Below are positions 21,601 to 48,608 of a DNA stretch of 64,000 nucleotides, piece after piece (the stretch's first letter is position 1; the number at the start of each line of letters is the position of its first letter). Position numbers and translations under genes: made by a program. Where the stretch lies: assembly GCF_021347895.1 (NCBI RefSeq), contig NC_067135.1, positions 310,001 to 374,000 on the forward strand. The letters are read 5' to 3'. This DNA comes from Acanthochromis polyacanthus (Eukaryota > Chordata > Actinopteri > Pomacentridae). The notes under the pieces are model-generated. The model ran no database searches. It worked only from the letters and a program-made list of their open reading frames with translations, and was not told the origin of the DNA.

Positions 21601-23670
21601 GTTTACTAATGGTTTCACATCGTAATGGGACCAGTAGGTTTTACATTCTAATTGGACCAGTAGGTTTCTAATGGTTTTACATCCTAATGGGACCAGTACA
21701 TTCCTAATGGTTTTACATCCTAATGGGACCAGTACGTTCCTAATGGTTTTACATCCTAATTGGACCAGTATATTCCTAATGGTTTTACATCCTAATGGGA
21801 CCATTACGTTCCTAATGGTTTTACATCCTAATGGGACCAGTACATTCCTAATGGTTTTACATCTTAATGGGACCAGTACGTTCCAAATGGTTTTACATCC
21901 TAATGGGACCAGATTTCTAATTGTTTTACATCCTAATGGGACCAGTACGTTCCTAATGGTTTTACATCCTAATGGGACCAGTACATTCCTAATGGTTTCA
22001 CATCCTAATGGGACCAATTTTCTAATGGTTTTACATCCTAATGGGACCATTACGTTCCTAATGGTTTCACATCCTAATGGGACCATTACGTTCCTAATGG
22101 TTTTACATCCTAATGGGACCAGTAGGTTTTACATCCCAATAGGACCAGTAGGGTCCTAATGGTTTTACATCCTAATTGGACCAGTACATTCCTCATGGTT
22201 TTACATCCTAATGGGACCAGTACATTCCTAATGGTTTGACATCCTAATGGGACCATTACGTTCCTAATGGTTTTACATCCTAATGGGACCAGTACATTCC
22301 TAATGGTTTTACATCCTAATGGGACCAGTACATTCCTAATGGTTTTACATTCTAATTGGACCAGTAGGTTCCTAATGGTTTACATCCTAATTGGACCACT
22401 ACGTTCCGAATAGTTTTACATCCTAATGGCACCAGTACATTCCTAGTGGTTTTACATCCTGATGGCACCAGTACATTCCTAATGGTTTTACATCCTAATG
22501 GGACCAGTACATTCCTAATGGTTTTACATCCTAATGGGACCAGTACATTCCTAATGGTTTTACATCCTGATGGCACCAGTACATTCCTAATGGTTTTACA
22601 TCCTAATGGCACCAGTACGTTCCTAATGGTTTTACATCCTAATGGGACCAGTAAATTCCTAATGGTTTTACATCCTAATGGGACCAGTACATTCCTAATG
22701 GTTTTACATCCTGATGGCACCAGTACATTCCTAATGGTTTTAGATCCTAATGGCACCATTACGTTCCTAATGGTTTTACATCCTAATGGGACCAGTACAT
22801 TCCTAATGGTTTTACATCCTAATGGGACCAGTACATTCCTAATAGTTTTACATCCTGAAGGCACCAGTACATTCCTAATGGTTTTACATCCTAATGGGAC
22901 CAGTATATTCCTGATGGTTTTACATCCTAATGGCACCAGTACGTTCCTAATGGTTTTACATCCTAATGGGACCAGTACATTCCTAATGGTTTTACATCCT
23001 AATGGGACCAGTACATTCCTAATAGTTTTACATCCTGAAGGCACCAGTACATTCCTAATGGTTTTACATCCTAATGGGACCAGTACATTCCTGATGGTTT
23101 TACATCCTAATGGCACCAGTACGTTCCTAATGGTTTTACATCCTAATGGGACCAGTACATTCCTGATGGTTTTACATCCTAATGGCACCATTACGTTCCT
23201 AATGGTTTGACATCCTAATGGGACCAGTACGTTCCTAATGGTTTTACATCCTAATTGGACCAGTAGGTTCCTAATGGTTTTACATCCTAATGGAACCATT
23301 ACGTTCCTAATGGTTTGACATCCTAATGGGACCAGTACGTTCCTAATGGTTTTACATCCTAATGGGACCAGTACGTTCCTAATGGTTTTACATCCTGATG
23401 GGACCAGTACATTCCTAATGGTTTTACATCCTGATGGGACCAGTACATTCCTAATGGTTTTACATCCTGATGGGACCATTACGTTCCTAATGGTTTTACA
23501 TCCTGATGGGACCAGTACGTTCCTAATGGTTTTACATCCTGATGGGACCAGTACGTTCCTAATGGTTTTACATCCTAATGGGACCAGTACGTTTCTAATG
23601 TTTTCCTCCAATGGTGTTCCAATTCCCATTAGTCCAGTAGAATCCTAATGGTTCCTAATGGTTTTTCCAA
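18678..23670. repeat. 5 kb minisatellite of 36-bp units (about 140 copies)
   Basis: Tandem units of 36 bp composed of TTCCTAATGGTTTTACATCC and TAATGGGACCAGTACA. Variants: GTACA/TTACG/GTATA before TTCC, GGGACC/GGCACC, shortened units with TTTTCTAATGG, and scattered CCAGTAGG units. Variant order recurs in blocks, which points to higher-order repeats. As 36 is a multiple of three, frames of up to 425 codons stay open on both strands (MVLHPNGTSTFL / NVLVPLGCKTIR), which I regard as an artefact. Confidence 0.95.
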
Positions 23671-23872
23671 ATGGTATTCTTCTAGATTTTTCAGCAGGGG
23701 ACCGGGGCGAGTAACCGGGAGGGGCGTGGCTTCAGCCTCAGTGAGAGAGAGAGAGAGAGAACAGGTAGACACCCCCAGCTCTTACAGCTGGTGGGTGTGC
23801 TCTGATTGGCTTACAGCCCAGCACTGCCTGGGAGGACACAAAACTGCCCTTAGACAGGTCTTATCCTGCTAC
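23671..23872. other. Short spacer with (GA)n
   Basis: Unique sequence between two large arrays; contains a GAGAGA run at about 23,742-23,760. No gene seen. Confidence 0.5.
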
Positions 23873-26800
23873 ATTATTGTGATGTTCTGTTGTGTGTTGT
23901 TGTGATGTTCTGTTGTGTGTTGTTGTGTTGTTGTGATGTTCTGTTGTGTGTTGTTCTGATGTTCTGTTGTGTGTTGTTGTGTTGTTGTGATGTTCTGTTG
24001 TGTGTTGTTCTGATGTTCTGTTGTGTGTTGTTGTGATGTTCTGTTGTGTGTTGTTGTGATGTTGTGTTGTGTGTTGTTGTCATGTTCTGTTGTGTGTTGT
24101 TGTGTTGTTCTGATGTTCTCTTGTGTGTTGTTGTGTTGTGTGTTGTTGTCATGTACTGTTGTGTGTTGTTGTGTTGTTGTGTTGTGTGTTGTTGTGATGT
24201 TGTGTTGTGTGTTGTTGTCATGTTCTGTTGTGTGTTGTTGTGTTGTTCTGATGTTCTGTTGTGTGTTGTTGTCATGTTCTGTTGTGTTGTTGTGATGTTC
24301 TGTTGTGTGCTGTTGTGATGTTCTGTTGTGTGTTGTTGTTATGTTCTGTTGTGTGTTGTTGTGTTGTTGTGATGTTCTGTTGTGTGTTGTTCTGATGTTC
24401 TGTTGTGTGTTGTTGTGATGTTCTGTTGTGTGTTGTTGTGATGTTCTGTTGTGTGTTGTTGTGATGTTCTGTTGTGTGTTGTTGTGATGTTCTGTTGTGT
24501 GTTGTTGTGATGTTGTGTTGTGTGTTGTTGTGATGTTGTGTTGTGTGTTGTTGTCATGTACTGTTGTGTGTTGTTGTGTTGTTGTGTTGTGTGTTGTTGT
24601 GATGTTGTGTTGTGTGTTGTTCTGATGTTCTGTTGTGTGTTGTTGTGATGTTCTGTTGTGTGTTGTTGTGATGTTCTGTTGTGTGTTGTTGTGATGTTGT
24701 GTTGTGTGTTGTTGTGTTGTGTGTTGTTGTCATGTACTGTTGTGTGTTGTTGTGTTGTTGTGTTGTGTGTTGTTGTGATGTTGTGTTGTGTGTTGTTGTC
24801 ATGTTCTGTTGTGTGTTGTTGTGCTGTTCTGATGTTCTGTTGTGTGTTGTTGTGATGTTCTGTTGTGTGTTGTTATGTTCTGTTGTGTGTTGTTGTGATG
24901 TTTTGTTGTGTGTTGTTGTGATGTTGTGTTGTGTGTTGTTGTCATGTTCTGTTGTGTGTTGTTATGTTCTGTTGTGTGTTGTTGTGATGTTCTGTTGTGT
25001 GTTGTTGTTATGTTCTGTTGTGTGTTGTTGTGATGTTGTGTTGTGTGTTGTTGTGATGTTCTGTTGTGTGTTGTTATGTTCTGTTGTGTGTTGTTGTGAT
25101 GTTTTGTTGTGTGTTGTTGTGATGTTGTGTTGTGTGTTGTTGTCATGTTCTGTTGTGTGTTGTTATGTTCTGTTGTGTGTTGTTGTGATGTTCTGTTGTG
25201 TGTTGTTGTTATGTTCTGTTGTGTGTTGTTGTGATGTTGTGTTGTGTGTTGTTGTGATGTTCTGTTGTGTGTTGTTATGTTCTGTTGTGTGTTGTTGTGA
25301 TGTTTTGTTGTGTGTTGTTGTGATGTGTTGTGTGTTGTTGTCATGTTCTGTTGTGTGTTGTGATGTTCTGTTGTGTGTTGTTGTTATGTTCTGTTGTGTG
25401 TTGTTGTGATGTTCTGTTGTGTGTTGTTGTGATGTTTTGTTGTGTGTTGTTGTGTTGTTCTGATGTTCTCTTGTGTGTTGTTGTGATGTTGTGTTGTGTG
25501 TTGTTGTGATGTTCTGTTGTGTGTTGTTGTGTTGTTCTGATGTTCTCTTGTGTGTTGTTGTGATGTTGTGTTGTGTGTTGTTGTGATGTTCTGTTGTGTG
25601 TTGTTGTGTTGTTCTGATGTTCTGTTGTGTGTTGTTGTGATGTTGTGTTGTGTGTTGTTGTGATGTTGTGTTGTGTGTTGTTGTGTTGTTCTGATGTTCT
25701 CTTGTGTGTTGTTGTGATGTTGTGTTGTGTGTTGTTGTGATGTTCTGTTGTGTGTTGTTGTGTTGTTCTGATGTTCTGTTGTGTGTTGTTGTGATGTTCT
25801 GTTGTGTGTTGTTGTGATGTTCTGTTGTGTGTTGTTGTGATGTTCTGTTGTGTGTTGTTGTGATGTTCTGTTGTGTGTTGTTGTGTTGTTCTGATGTTCT
25901 GTTGTGTGTTGTTGTGATGTTCTGTTGTGTGTTGTTGTGATGTTCTGTTGTGTGTTGTTGTGATGTTCTGTTGTGTGTTGTTCTGATGTTCTCTTGTGTG
26001 TTGTTGTGTTGTTGTTATGTTCTGTTGTGTGTTGTTGTGATGTTGTGTTGTGTGTTGTTGTGATGTTGTGTTGTGTGTTGTTGTGATGTTGTGTTGTGTG
26101 TTGTCATGTTCTGTTGTGTGTTGTTGTGATGTTGTGTTGTGTGTTGTTGTGATGTTGTGTTGTGTGTTGTCATGTTTTGTTGTGTGTTGTTGTGATGTTC
26201 TGTTGTGTGTTGTTGTAATGTTCTGTTGTGTGTTGTTGTGATGTTGTGTTGTGTGTTGTTGTGATGTTGTGTTGTGTGTTGTTGTGTTGTTCTGATGTTC
26301 TCTTGTGTGTTGTTGTGATGTTGTGTTGTGTGTTGTTGTGATGTTCTGTTGTGTGTTGTTGTGTTGTTCTGATGTTCTGTTGTGTGTTGTTGTGATGTTC
26401 TGTTGTGTGTTGTTGTGATGTTGTGTTGTGTGTTGTTGTGATGTTGTGTTGTGTGTTGTTGTGATGTTGTGTTGTGTGTTGTCATGTTCTGTTGTGTGTT
26501 GTTGTCATGTTCTGATGTTCTCTTGTGTGTTGTTGTGTTGTTGTGTTGTGTGTTGTTGTCATGCTCTGTTGTGTGTTGTTGTGTTGTTCTGATGTTCTGT
26601 TGTGTGTTGTTGTGATGTTGTGATGTTCTCTTGTGTTTTGTTGTGTTGTGTGTTGTTGTCATGTACTGTTGTGTGTTGTTGTGTTGTGTGTTGTTGTGAT
26701 GTTGTGTTGTGTGTTGTTGTCATGTACTGTTGTGTGTTGTTGTGTTGTTGTGTTGTGTGTTGTTGTGATGTTGTGTTGTGTGTTGTTCTGATGTTCTGTT

Positions 26801-26925
26801 GTGTGTTGTTGTGTTGTTCTGATGTTCTCTTGTGTGTTGTTGTGTTGTGTGTTGTTGTCATGTTCTGCTGTGTGTTGTTGTGTTGTTGTGATGTTCTGTT
26901 GTGTGTTGTGATGTTCTGGATCTCT
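23873..26925. repeat. 3 kb G/T-strand minisatellite of 23-bp units
   Basis: About 130 units of GATGTTCTGTTGTGTGTTGT plus TGT, with unit changes (CTG to GTG, GAT to CAT or TTAT) and short GTTGTTCT insertions. The plus strand is almost only G and T with isolated A and C. At 24,850-25,330 a higher-order period of about 201 bp repeats a little over two times. Reading frames in it are low-complexity artefacts. Confidence 0.95.
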
Positions 26926-27059
26926 TCCTCTGAACTCAGACTAACACAGCAGTGGACGTGCTTTCATGTTGTGGGTTTTCTTGGTGAGACATTAATTAGT
27001 TTTCTGGCTCGTTATGAACCAGGCAGCCTGTATTTAGTTGTGATTATCCACAGCTAACC
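26926..27059. other. Unique spacer
   Basis: Short unique sequence between the array and the next element; nothing recognised. Confidence 0.4.
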
Positions 27060-28623
27060 TGGGGGGTATTCCATGAAGCTGGCTAAAACAGGCTGGGCTT
27101 ACGCCGGTAAGCGTGGCTTAAATAAGCGGCAACTTTAATCTCAGCTGCAAGTAGTTCCACAAACGAGGCTCAGCTGTTTTTCAGAGACGCTTATTCAAGC
27201 CAGGCTTCCCTGTGGCCGCCACAGCTGTTGGTCGTGTGCCCAGACTGCCTATTAATACACACATAATGCAGTCAGTATTCTGCTCTGTACACACATACTG
27301 CTCTTCTCATGTGTGTGCGGCCTTTGACACTTCTAACCTTATACCTGAAGGTTTTATGCTTTATTTGACACAACACAACATCCACAGGTTCCTCATCAAT
27401 GAAAGGGCATGTCATGGTTGTGGAAAAGGTTGTGGTTCAAGAATACTGTGCTTATATAGACCTGTGTCAAATCAACACTGATTGAATTTCTGCAGTGGTT
27501 GATGACTTTTGTTTCCTCACCCTGAAGTTTGTCACACTACTGTGGCCCAGAGGAGATCAATCTGATGAAATAAAGCTTTTAAAACCCATTGAAGACATTT
27601 TTTATGTGTGTATAAACATATTTATATTTATGAGAGAAAGAGGCTACAGCCTGGTTTTGTGTAATGTGATGGAGGTTTTCACTTTTTACTCTGGTAGGCC
27701 TAATCCATGTTCTTGATGTGACAAATATCTATCCACCATAGATGAATAAAGCAGCAGGTAACACCTAAAACCAAAGGAGGAATACTTTGGAAAAAAGGGG
27801 CAACTTCATGTGGAGATGTTTCATCAAACACTCAAACTTTGAATGAAAAAGCAGAAAAAAACATGTAGGCCTACAGAGGAGATGTCATGTTTATCAGAGA
27901 TGATAGTGCTACTGTGGCCTACATTTAAATAAGGGAGAAGACACAAATGAGCTGTACACTAAATAGTTCTCTCATCATTTGGCCTCACCTTTGGATTCTC
28001 ATCATGATCAGATTGGACCGCTGGTCAAAGGAAGGTATTCTTTATGGAAAACTGTGGCTGTTGTGTCCTGCTTATTTTAACACAATCTGTGCCTGTTCCT
28101 GTTACGTGTTGACTGAACTTTGAGGGTGAAAGAAGAAAGAAAATCAGATATTTCCAAGTATTTACCGCTGGTGGATTCGAACCCACGGCGCAATGAAAAG
28201 TAAAACCACATTTAATCTACTTAACTACGCTCTAACCACTGAGCCACAGTTACACACTGTGACAAAATGTGTAATATGATAGAGTTTGATTCACGGTTAT
28301 TCCGGCGTTATTTAAAAAAGGTCTCAATGTATGTCACCGAACAAGAACATCATTGATTACAGATCAAGATGAATTTAATGTGTAACATGCGGTTCACAGG
28401 CGTCTTTCTGAAGCTCGTCAGAACCTTCTCTGACATGGAGCTAAAGTAAGCTTGACTGTTAGCCTGTCCCGGACCAGGCTTGTCGCTCTGGCTGAGTTAC
28501 CATGGTTACCAAGCCAGGCTAGCCCTAAGCCTTGTTGGTGGAACAAAACTCTCACTAAAGTTAGCGAAGCTGACCGAAATAAGCCAGGCTTAGACCTAAG
28601 CCAGCTTTGTGGAATACCCCCTG
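27060..28623. mobile_element. Non-autonomous DNA transposon with GGGGGTATTCCA ends
   Basis: Left end TGGGGGGTATTCCATGAAGC and right end, reversed, CAGGGGGTATTCCACAAAGC are terminal inverted repeats, continuing in both arms as AGCCAGGCTTA-type motifs. AACC flanks both sides (27,056-27,059 and 28,624-28,627), a possible 4-bp target duplication. Length about 1.56 kb. No transposase recognised. It contains the tRNA-like sequence at 28,163-28,250. Confidence 0.75.
28163..28250 (-). ncRNA. tRNA-like sequence with A and B boxes
   Basis: On the minus strand TGGCTCAGTGGTTAGAGC (28,229-28,246) is a good Pol III A box/D arm and GGTTCGAATCC (28,173-28,183) a perfect B box/T loop. The T stem pairs poorly and no clean 7-bp acceptor stem is visible, so this is more likely a tRNA-derived or SINE-like piece than a working tRNA gene. 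The anticodon cannot be assigned; an intron-like insertion of about 15-20 nt between the arms is possible. Confidence 0.5.
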
Positions 28624-28627
28624 AACC

Positions 28628-31200
28628 ATCACCAGATGTTAAACACCTGACAGGATGTCAAAGATCTCTGTGGATGAAGAGGGACGTTTATGGAGTGATC
28701 AGTGATGAGTCAGACTGTGGTCTCTGATTTTATTTCTGGATTCCATCGTTTCCTCTCACCATTCCTAAAAATACGTGCTTGTATTTCAACAGCACATTTC
28801 TTTTTACCCTGTGTAGGTGATATTTACATGGATATAGACTTTATTCAGGAGTGATGCTGACATTTTTCGCAGAGGTTTTCTTTATCTGGCCTCTGTATTG
28901 CACACACAGCCAGGTTTGGTCGGGACAAATCTGTGACCAAACATCTGGAGACGGAAACTATCACCAGTTAAAGTGGAACAGTGGCACCAATACATGAGTA
29001 TCCCGTCATAAACTTTCGTCCATACGTCGGACCTGTCTGTAAAACACACCAAAGTGAAACATAAAATTTTACAGTTAATAAAGTATGGCACTGAAAATAA
29101 CATCTGTGGTTAACAGAACAAATTACAGCTCTCTACAAATCAGCATCTTCACATGACTGCGTCTTTAATCGTTCTCCATGCAGAACCTCCTGACATCCGT
29201 TATAGAACAATGTGGAGCTCCATTATTTCTGTGTCGGTTTTTCCACTCTCAAACAGAATGAAATAGGAAAGGCGCTCCATTACAGCCGTTCCAGATGTGT
29301 TCATGAGCCAGACCAGCTTTAAACTTTTCTTAATCAGCGACTTCCGGTGTTGGAACAGAATAAAACAGCCGTATTTTGTATTTTAGGTTAAAATGCTCGA
29401 GCAAAAATCCAACACTGTGTTTAGGTTTTAAAAACTGGAAAACAACCAACGCTGTTTAACAGAAAAACGGATCAGCGAACCACACATGTAGTGTACTGCT
29501 ATCATCATGGATGTTTCCTCCTCCAGGTCCAGGATTCTATCAGGACTTCAGCTGCAGTTCTTTAATCTGACCACCAGATGGAGACAATATTCCTCCTTTT
29601 TCTAAACTTTTCCTTTCTTCCTGATAGAAACCAGTTCAGACTGTAGGTCCAGCATCGTTCTGTTCTCTGTTTCTACCCAAACATTATAAACTGTCCTCTG
29701 TGTTCCTGGCAGTGAAGACATCAGAGGTTCTGTTGGTCTGTCTGTGGTTCAGCTGTTGTTCAGTCTTTTAATGAGGAGCTTCTTTGTTTCCCTCACAGAT
29801 CTTCTGCTATCATCTTCACCTGATACTATAAACCACATCAGCTGTTTGCGGTTTCATGTCCTTCTTTACTGGAGCCTGAAATCTGCTTTAAAATGAATTA
29901 TATTTAATAAATATTAGTTAAATGTCAGTGATGATTCCTTATCCTGAGTTAAACCCAGCATAGCAGGAATCCTTCAGGTTTCTATTTCTTCTGTAGCCTG
30001 ATGTTATTTAAAACCTTCTAGATCTCTGTTGGCTTCTTGGACCTCCTGAAAGTGATTTTTGGTTTTGGTGTCGAGTCTCTCCAGGTTCTAGGAGATAGAG
30101 GTAATAAAAGGTAAACCTGTCTGGTTGTTAGTTTCCTGGTTCTATCCCCAGGAACACCTGCTTTACCTCTGCTTTGATCGTCCTTAGAAAACATCTGGAG
30201 GAACCCCAGGAATCAGAGCTTTACAGAACGTGGTGGTTATCTTGTCCTCTGGAAAGAACAGGTTCTATATGGAAACACATGAGTTTATCAGTCCTTTATA
30301 GGTGAAAGCTGGATGTGTCTGTCTGTGTCTTTTGTGATGACCTTCCATCTCAACACCAGCTGTGCCTGATCAGGACTGAGGGTCACCACCTGACTGAGCA
30401 CATCTGCAATCATTTATTGCTCTCCCTTTTCAGCCAAAGGGTCCTCGCTGACGGGAGTTGTATCTATGGAGCTCCAGCCTCAGTGGGTTTTGGTGTCGTT
30501 TGTGCTTGAACAGGATTGTGAATTAGTTTGACCAGGCAGTAAACATTTGTTGTTCACCGTGCAGTGGTTCTCTCCATGTTGTATCAATAATGAACTCTAA
30601 GTCTGATGTACTGAAATACTTTCACATTTCTTAAAGCTGCATGTTTCAGATGTGTTAAAATAGAAGTCTATAAGGGTTTAATTAATAAAAGTGATTTATT
30701 TCACCACCAATAATCAGTGTTTTATGAATTTAAATGGCTAATGAACAGCACCATCCAGCTGTAGCTTCAGTGTTTGTCTCCACAGGAACCAGACATTCAG
30801 CTTTTATAAGCAATTTATTTCAATATTTCCGTATTTAGAACTAATTATTTCATTTTACAACAAGCTGCTCTTCAGACCAGCAGCGTCTGAATCACAGGAT
30901 CATCAACAGAAAGTGTTGGTGCTCAAACAAAACACGTCAGGTGACCTGTGAGATGACATCACATCATCACTTAGGATTACATCATCATCATCATTAGCAT
31001 ATTCACACAACCTGATGTCAGTCTGAGGAGCCCATTGGACCAGCAGCTGCACCTACGGCACTCTGGGTAACAGAGTCCTGGGGTCACAGGAGGCTCCGCC
31101 CACGATGTACAGGTGTGTTACCAGCTGAAGCTTTAGCTCCGCCCTCAGAGGTTTATTTATTCAGGTAATGTTGATCTCCAACCTGTTGCTAGGAGCCAAG
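28628..31200. other. Unique sequence, no gene recognised
   Basis: No exon, repeat family or RNA gene was recognised on either strand. It lies downstream (3') of the dlg4-like gene. An ATCATC microsatellite-like patch is at about 30,957-30,993. Confidence 0.4.
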
Positions 31201-31201
31201 G

Positions 31202-31857
31202 ATCATGGGTACTGTAGTCCAGACCCAGACTCCGATGAGGACTGGGAGGTCAGGGGGATTGTGGGTACTATAGTCCTTCTGTGCTGTAGGTATTTGTGGG
31301 TTATGTCGTCCTTGTCAGCTGCTAGAAACTTTGGGTAATGTAGTCCAGAGCTTTTTGCTTCAAAATGGAAGTGCTTCAGTTTGTTTTACCTCCATGTTGT
31401 TGCTAAGCAACCAGAAAGATGGCAGCGCTGAACACAGTCCAAACTGCAACAGAGGAGGGTTGTGGGTGTTGTAGTCCATATTCGTCCTGGCACTGAGGGG
31501 TTCAGGGAGTTGTAGTCCCACTAGAGGAGCCATAGACAGTGAGAGTTTAGTCACCATGAGGGGAATTTAGATTTTCATCCCAGCTGTGAGTGGTTTTGTG
31601 CAGAGGGGGATTGTGGGTCATGTAGTCCAGCATGAAGTCTGTTGTAGTCCTGACCAAGGAGGATTGTGGGTGCTGTAGTCAAAACAGATGATGGCAAATT
31701 AGAGTTTTGTAGTTCAAATCAGGAGCATTGTGGGAGTTGTAGTCCAGAGAAAGGGAGGTTTGGGATATTCAAGCAGTGGAGGATTGTGGGAGTTGTAGTC
31801 CAGACAGAGGGAGGTTTGGGATATTCAAGCAGTGGAGGATTGTGGGAGTTGTAGTCC
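31202..31857 (-). promoter_or_regulatory. Cluster of 11 ZNF143/STAF-like motifs
   Basis: On the minus strand GGACTACAACTCCCACAAT or close variants occur at 31,202, 31,258, 31,293, 31,328, 31,459, 31,500, 31,610, 31,663, 31,727, 31,783 and 31,839 (left ends, 18-19 bp each). The core ACTACAAYTCCCA matches the known ZNF143/STAF (SBS) motif. Spacing is irregular except for the last three, 56 bp apart, which look like a small tandem duplication. The cluster is 0.5-1.1 kb beyond the dlg4-like stop codon. Binding is inferred only from motif likeness. Confidence 0.55.
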
Positions 31858-31941
31858 AGTGGTTGATACTTTAAGCCCTGAATAGACTGTGTGTTTGAGC
31901 CCCATCGTTGTATTTACAGTCACACAAGTCTTTATGTACAC

Positions 31942-31945
<4 letters not shown>

Positions 31946-31997
<52 letters not shown>
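31946..31997. repeat. (CA)n microsatellite
   Basis: About 25 CA units, in the presumed 3' region of the dlg4-like gene. Confidence 0.9.
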
Positions 31998-32221
31998 ATT
32001 TTCACATCACAGAAATAAATCAATAAATAAATAAATAGATAATCAATAAATAAATAGGATAATATAAATACTTGAATACCAACTGAACTCTACAGTCTCT
32101 GATTGGTTATTTACTGATAATACATGATTATTGAACCAACACGCAGCCAATCAGATGACAGGTCTGTCCTCTTCTCCTGGTCACCATGGCAACAGAGCCC
32201 ATCCAATCGCTGAGCTTAATC

Positions 32222-32336
32222 TTTATTGTCCCGTAGAAAGAAAGAAAAGGATAAAAAGATGGACGCCGCTCTGTCAGGCCCCGCTGGAGGGATGGCGGTT
32301 TTAATGGAGATGGCGTCCAGGGCTGGCAGGGGCCAA
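32222..32336 (-). other. dlg4-like 3' UTR start with AATAAA
   Basis: The minus strand after the stop at 32,337 contains AATAAA at 32,222-32,227, about 110 nt downstream. A longer 3' UTR is equally possible. Confidence 0.4.
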
Positions 32337-46553
<14,217 letters not shown>

Positions 46554-46664
46554 CTAACACATTAATACACACATTAACACACATTAATACACACTAACAC
46601 ACACTAATACATACTAACACTCCACCGCACAGTTGTATTAACTGGAGTCAGTGGAAGGACCACA

Positions 46665-48608
46665 CAGGTGTATTAGTGGACTGTACAAGTGTATTAATGG
46701 ACCATACAGGTGTATTAATGGATCATATAGGTGTATTAATGAACCATGCAGGTGTATTAATGGATCATACAGGTGTATTAATGAACCATACAGGTGTATT
46801 AATGGATCATACAGGTGTATTAATGAACCATGCAGGTGTATTAATGGATCATACAGGTGTATTAATGAACCATGCAGGTGTATTAATGGATCATACAGGT
46901 GTATTAATGGATCATACAGGTGTATTAATGGATCATACAGGTGTATTAATGGACCATACAGGTGTATTAATGAACCATGCAGGTGTATTACTGGACCATA
47001 CAGGTGTATTAATGGACCATACAGGTGTATTAATGAACCATACAGGTGTAATAATGGACCATACAGGTGTATTAATGGATCATACAGGTGTATTAATGAA
47101 CCATGCAGGTGTATTAATGGATCATACAGGTGTATTAATGGACCATACAGGTGTATTAATGGATCATACAGGTGTATTAATGGACTGTACAGGTGTATTA
47201 CTAGACCATACAGGTGTATTAATGGACCATACAGGTGTATTAATGGACCATACAGGTGTATTAATGAACCATACAGGTATATTAATGAACCATACAGGTA
47301 TATTAATGGACCATACAGGTGTATTAATGGACCATACAGGTATATTAATGAACCATACAGGTATATTAATGGACCATACAGGTGTATTAATGGACCATAC
47401 AGGTGTATTAATGGACCATACAGGTGTATTAATGAACCATACAGGTATATTAATGAACCATACAGGTATATTAATGGACCATACAGGTGTATTAATGGAC
47501 CATACAGGTGTATTAATGGATCATACAGGTGTATTAATGAACCATGCAGGTGTATTAATGGATCATACAGGTGTATTAATGGACTGTACAGGTGTATTAC
47601 TAGACCATACAGGTGTATTAATGGACCATACAGGTGTATTAATGGACCATACAGGTGTATTAATGGACCATACAGGTGTATTAATGAACCATACAGGTAT
47701 ATTAATGAACCATACAGGTATATTAATGGACCATACAGGTGTATTAATGGACCATACAGGTATATTAATGAACCATACAGGTATATTAATGGACCATACA
47801 GGTGTATTAATGGATCATACAGGTGTATTAATGAACCATACAGGTATATTAATGAACCATACAGGTATATTAATGGACCATACAGGTGTATTAATGGACC
47901 ATACAGGTATATTAATGGACCATACAGGTATATTAATGGACCATACAGGTGTATTAATGGACCATACAGGTGTATTAATGGACCATACAGGTGTATTAAT
48001 GAACCATACAGGTATATTAATGGACCATACAGGTGTATTAATGGATCATACAGGTGTATTAATGAACCATGCAGGTGTATTAATGGATCATACAGGTGTA
48101 TTAATGGACTGTACAGGTGTATTACTGGACCATACAGGTGTATTAATGGACCATACAGGTGTATTAATGAACCATACAGGTGTATTAATGGACCATACAG
48201 GTGTATTAATGGACCATACAGGTGTATTAATGGATCATACAGGTGTATTAATGAACCATGCAGGTGTATTAATGGATCATACAGGTGTATTAATGGACTG
48301 TACAGGTGTATTACTGGACCATACAGGTGTATTAATGGACCATACAGGTGTATTAATGAACCATACAGGTGTATTAATGGACCATACAGGTGTATTGATG
48401 GCCCATACAGGTGTATTGATGGCCCATACAGGTGTATTAATGGACTGTACAGGTGTATTACTGGACCATACAGGTGTATTAATGGACCATACAGGTGTAT
48501 TAATGGACCATACAGGTGTATTAATGGATCATACAGGTGTATTGATGGCCCATACAGGTGTATTAATGGATCATACAGGTGTATTAATGGACTGTACAGG
48601 TGTATTTA
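46665..48608. repeat. 21-bp minisatellite (about 92 units)
   Basis: Units of CAGGTGTATTAATGGACCAT plus A, with GGATCAT, GAACCAT, GAACCATG, GGACTGT and GTATA variants arranged in recurring blocks (higher-order repeats). It lies upstream of the first dlg4-like exon found, presumably in its intron. Multiple-of-three period keeps two plus frames open for over 650 codons, an artefact. Confidence 0.95.

Noticed and set aside
18710..23648. Long open frames on both strands (up to 425 codons)
   Set aside because: Artefacts of the 36-bp repeat; the same DNA is open on both strands, and the residue pattern is a simple repeat.
23874..27057. Cys/Val- and Thr/Gln-rich open frames
   Set aside because: Translations of a G/T-rich 23-bp repeat. 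No membrane protein or prion-like gene is implied.
28163..28250. Functional tRNA gene
   Set aside because: A and B boxes are good, but acceptor and T stems pair poorly and it sits inside a transposon; kept only as tRNA-like.
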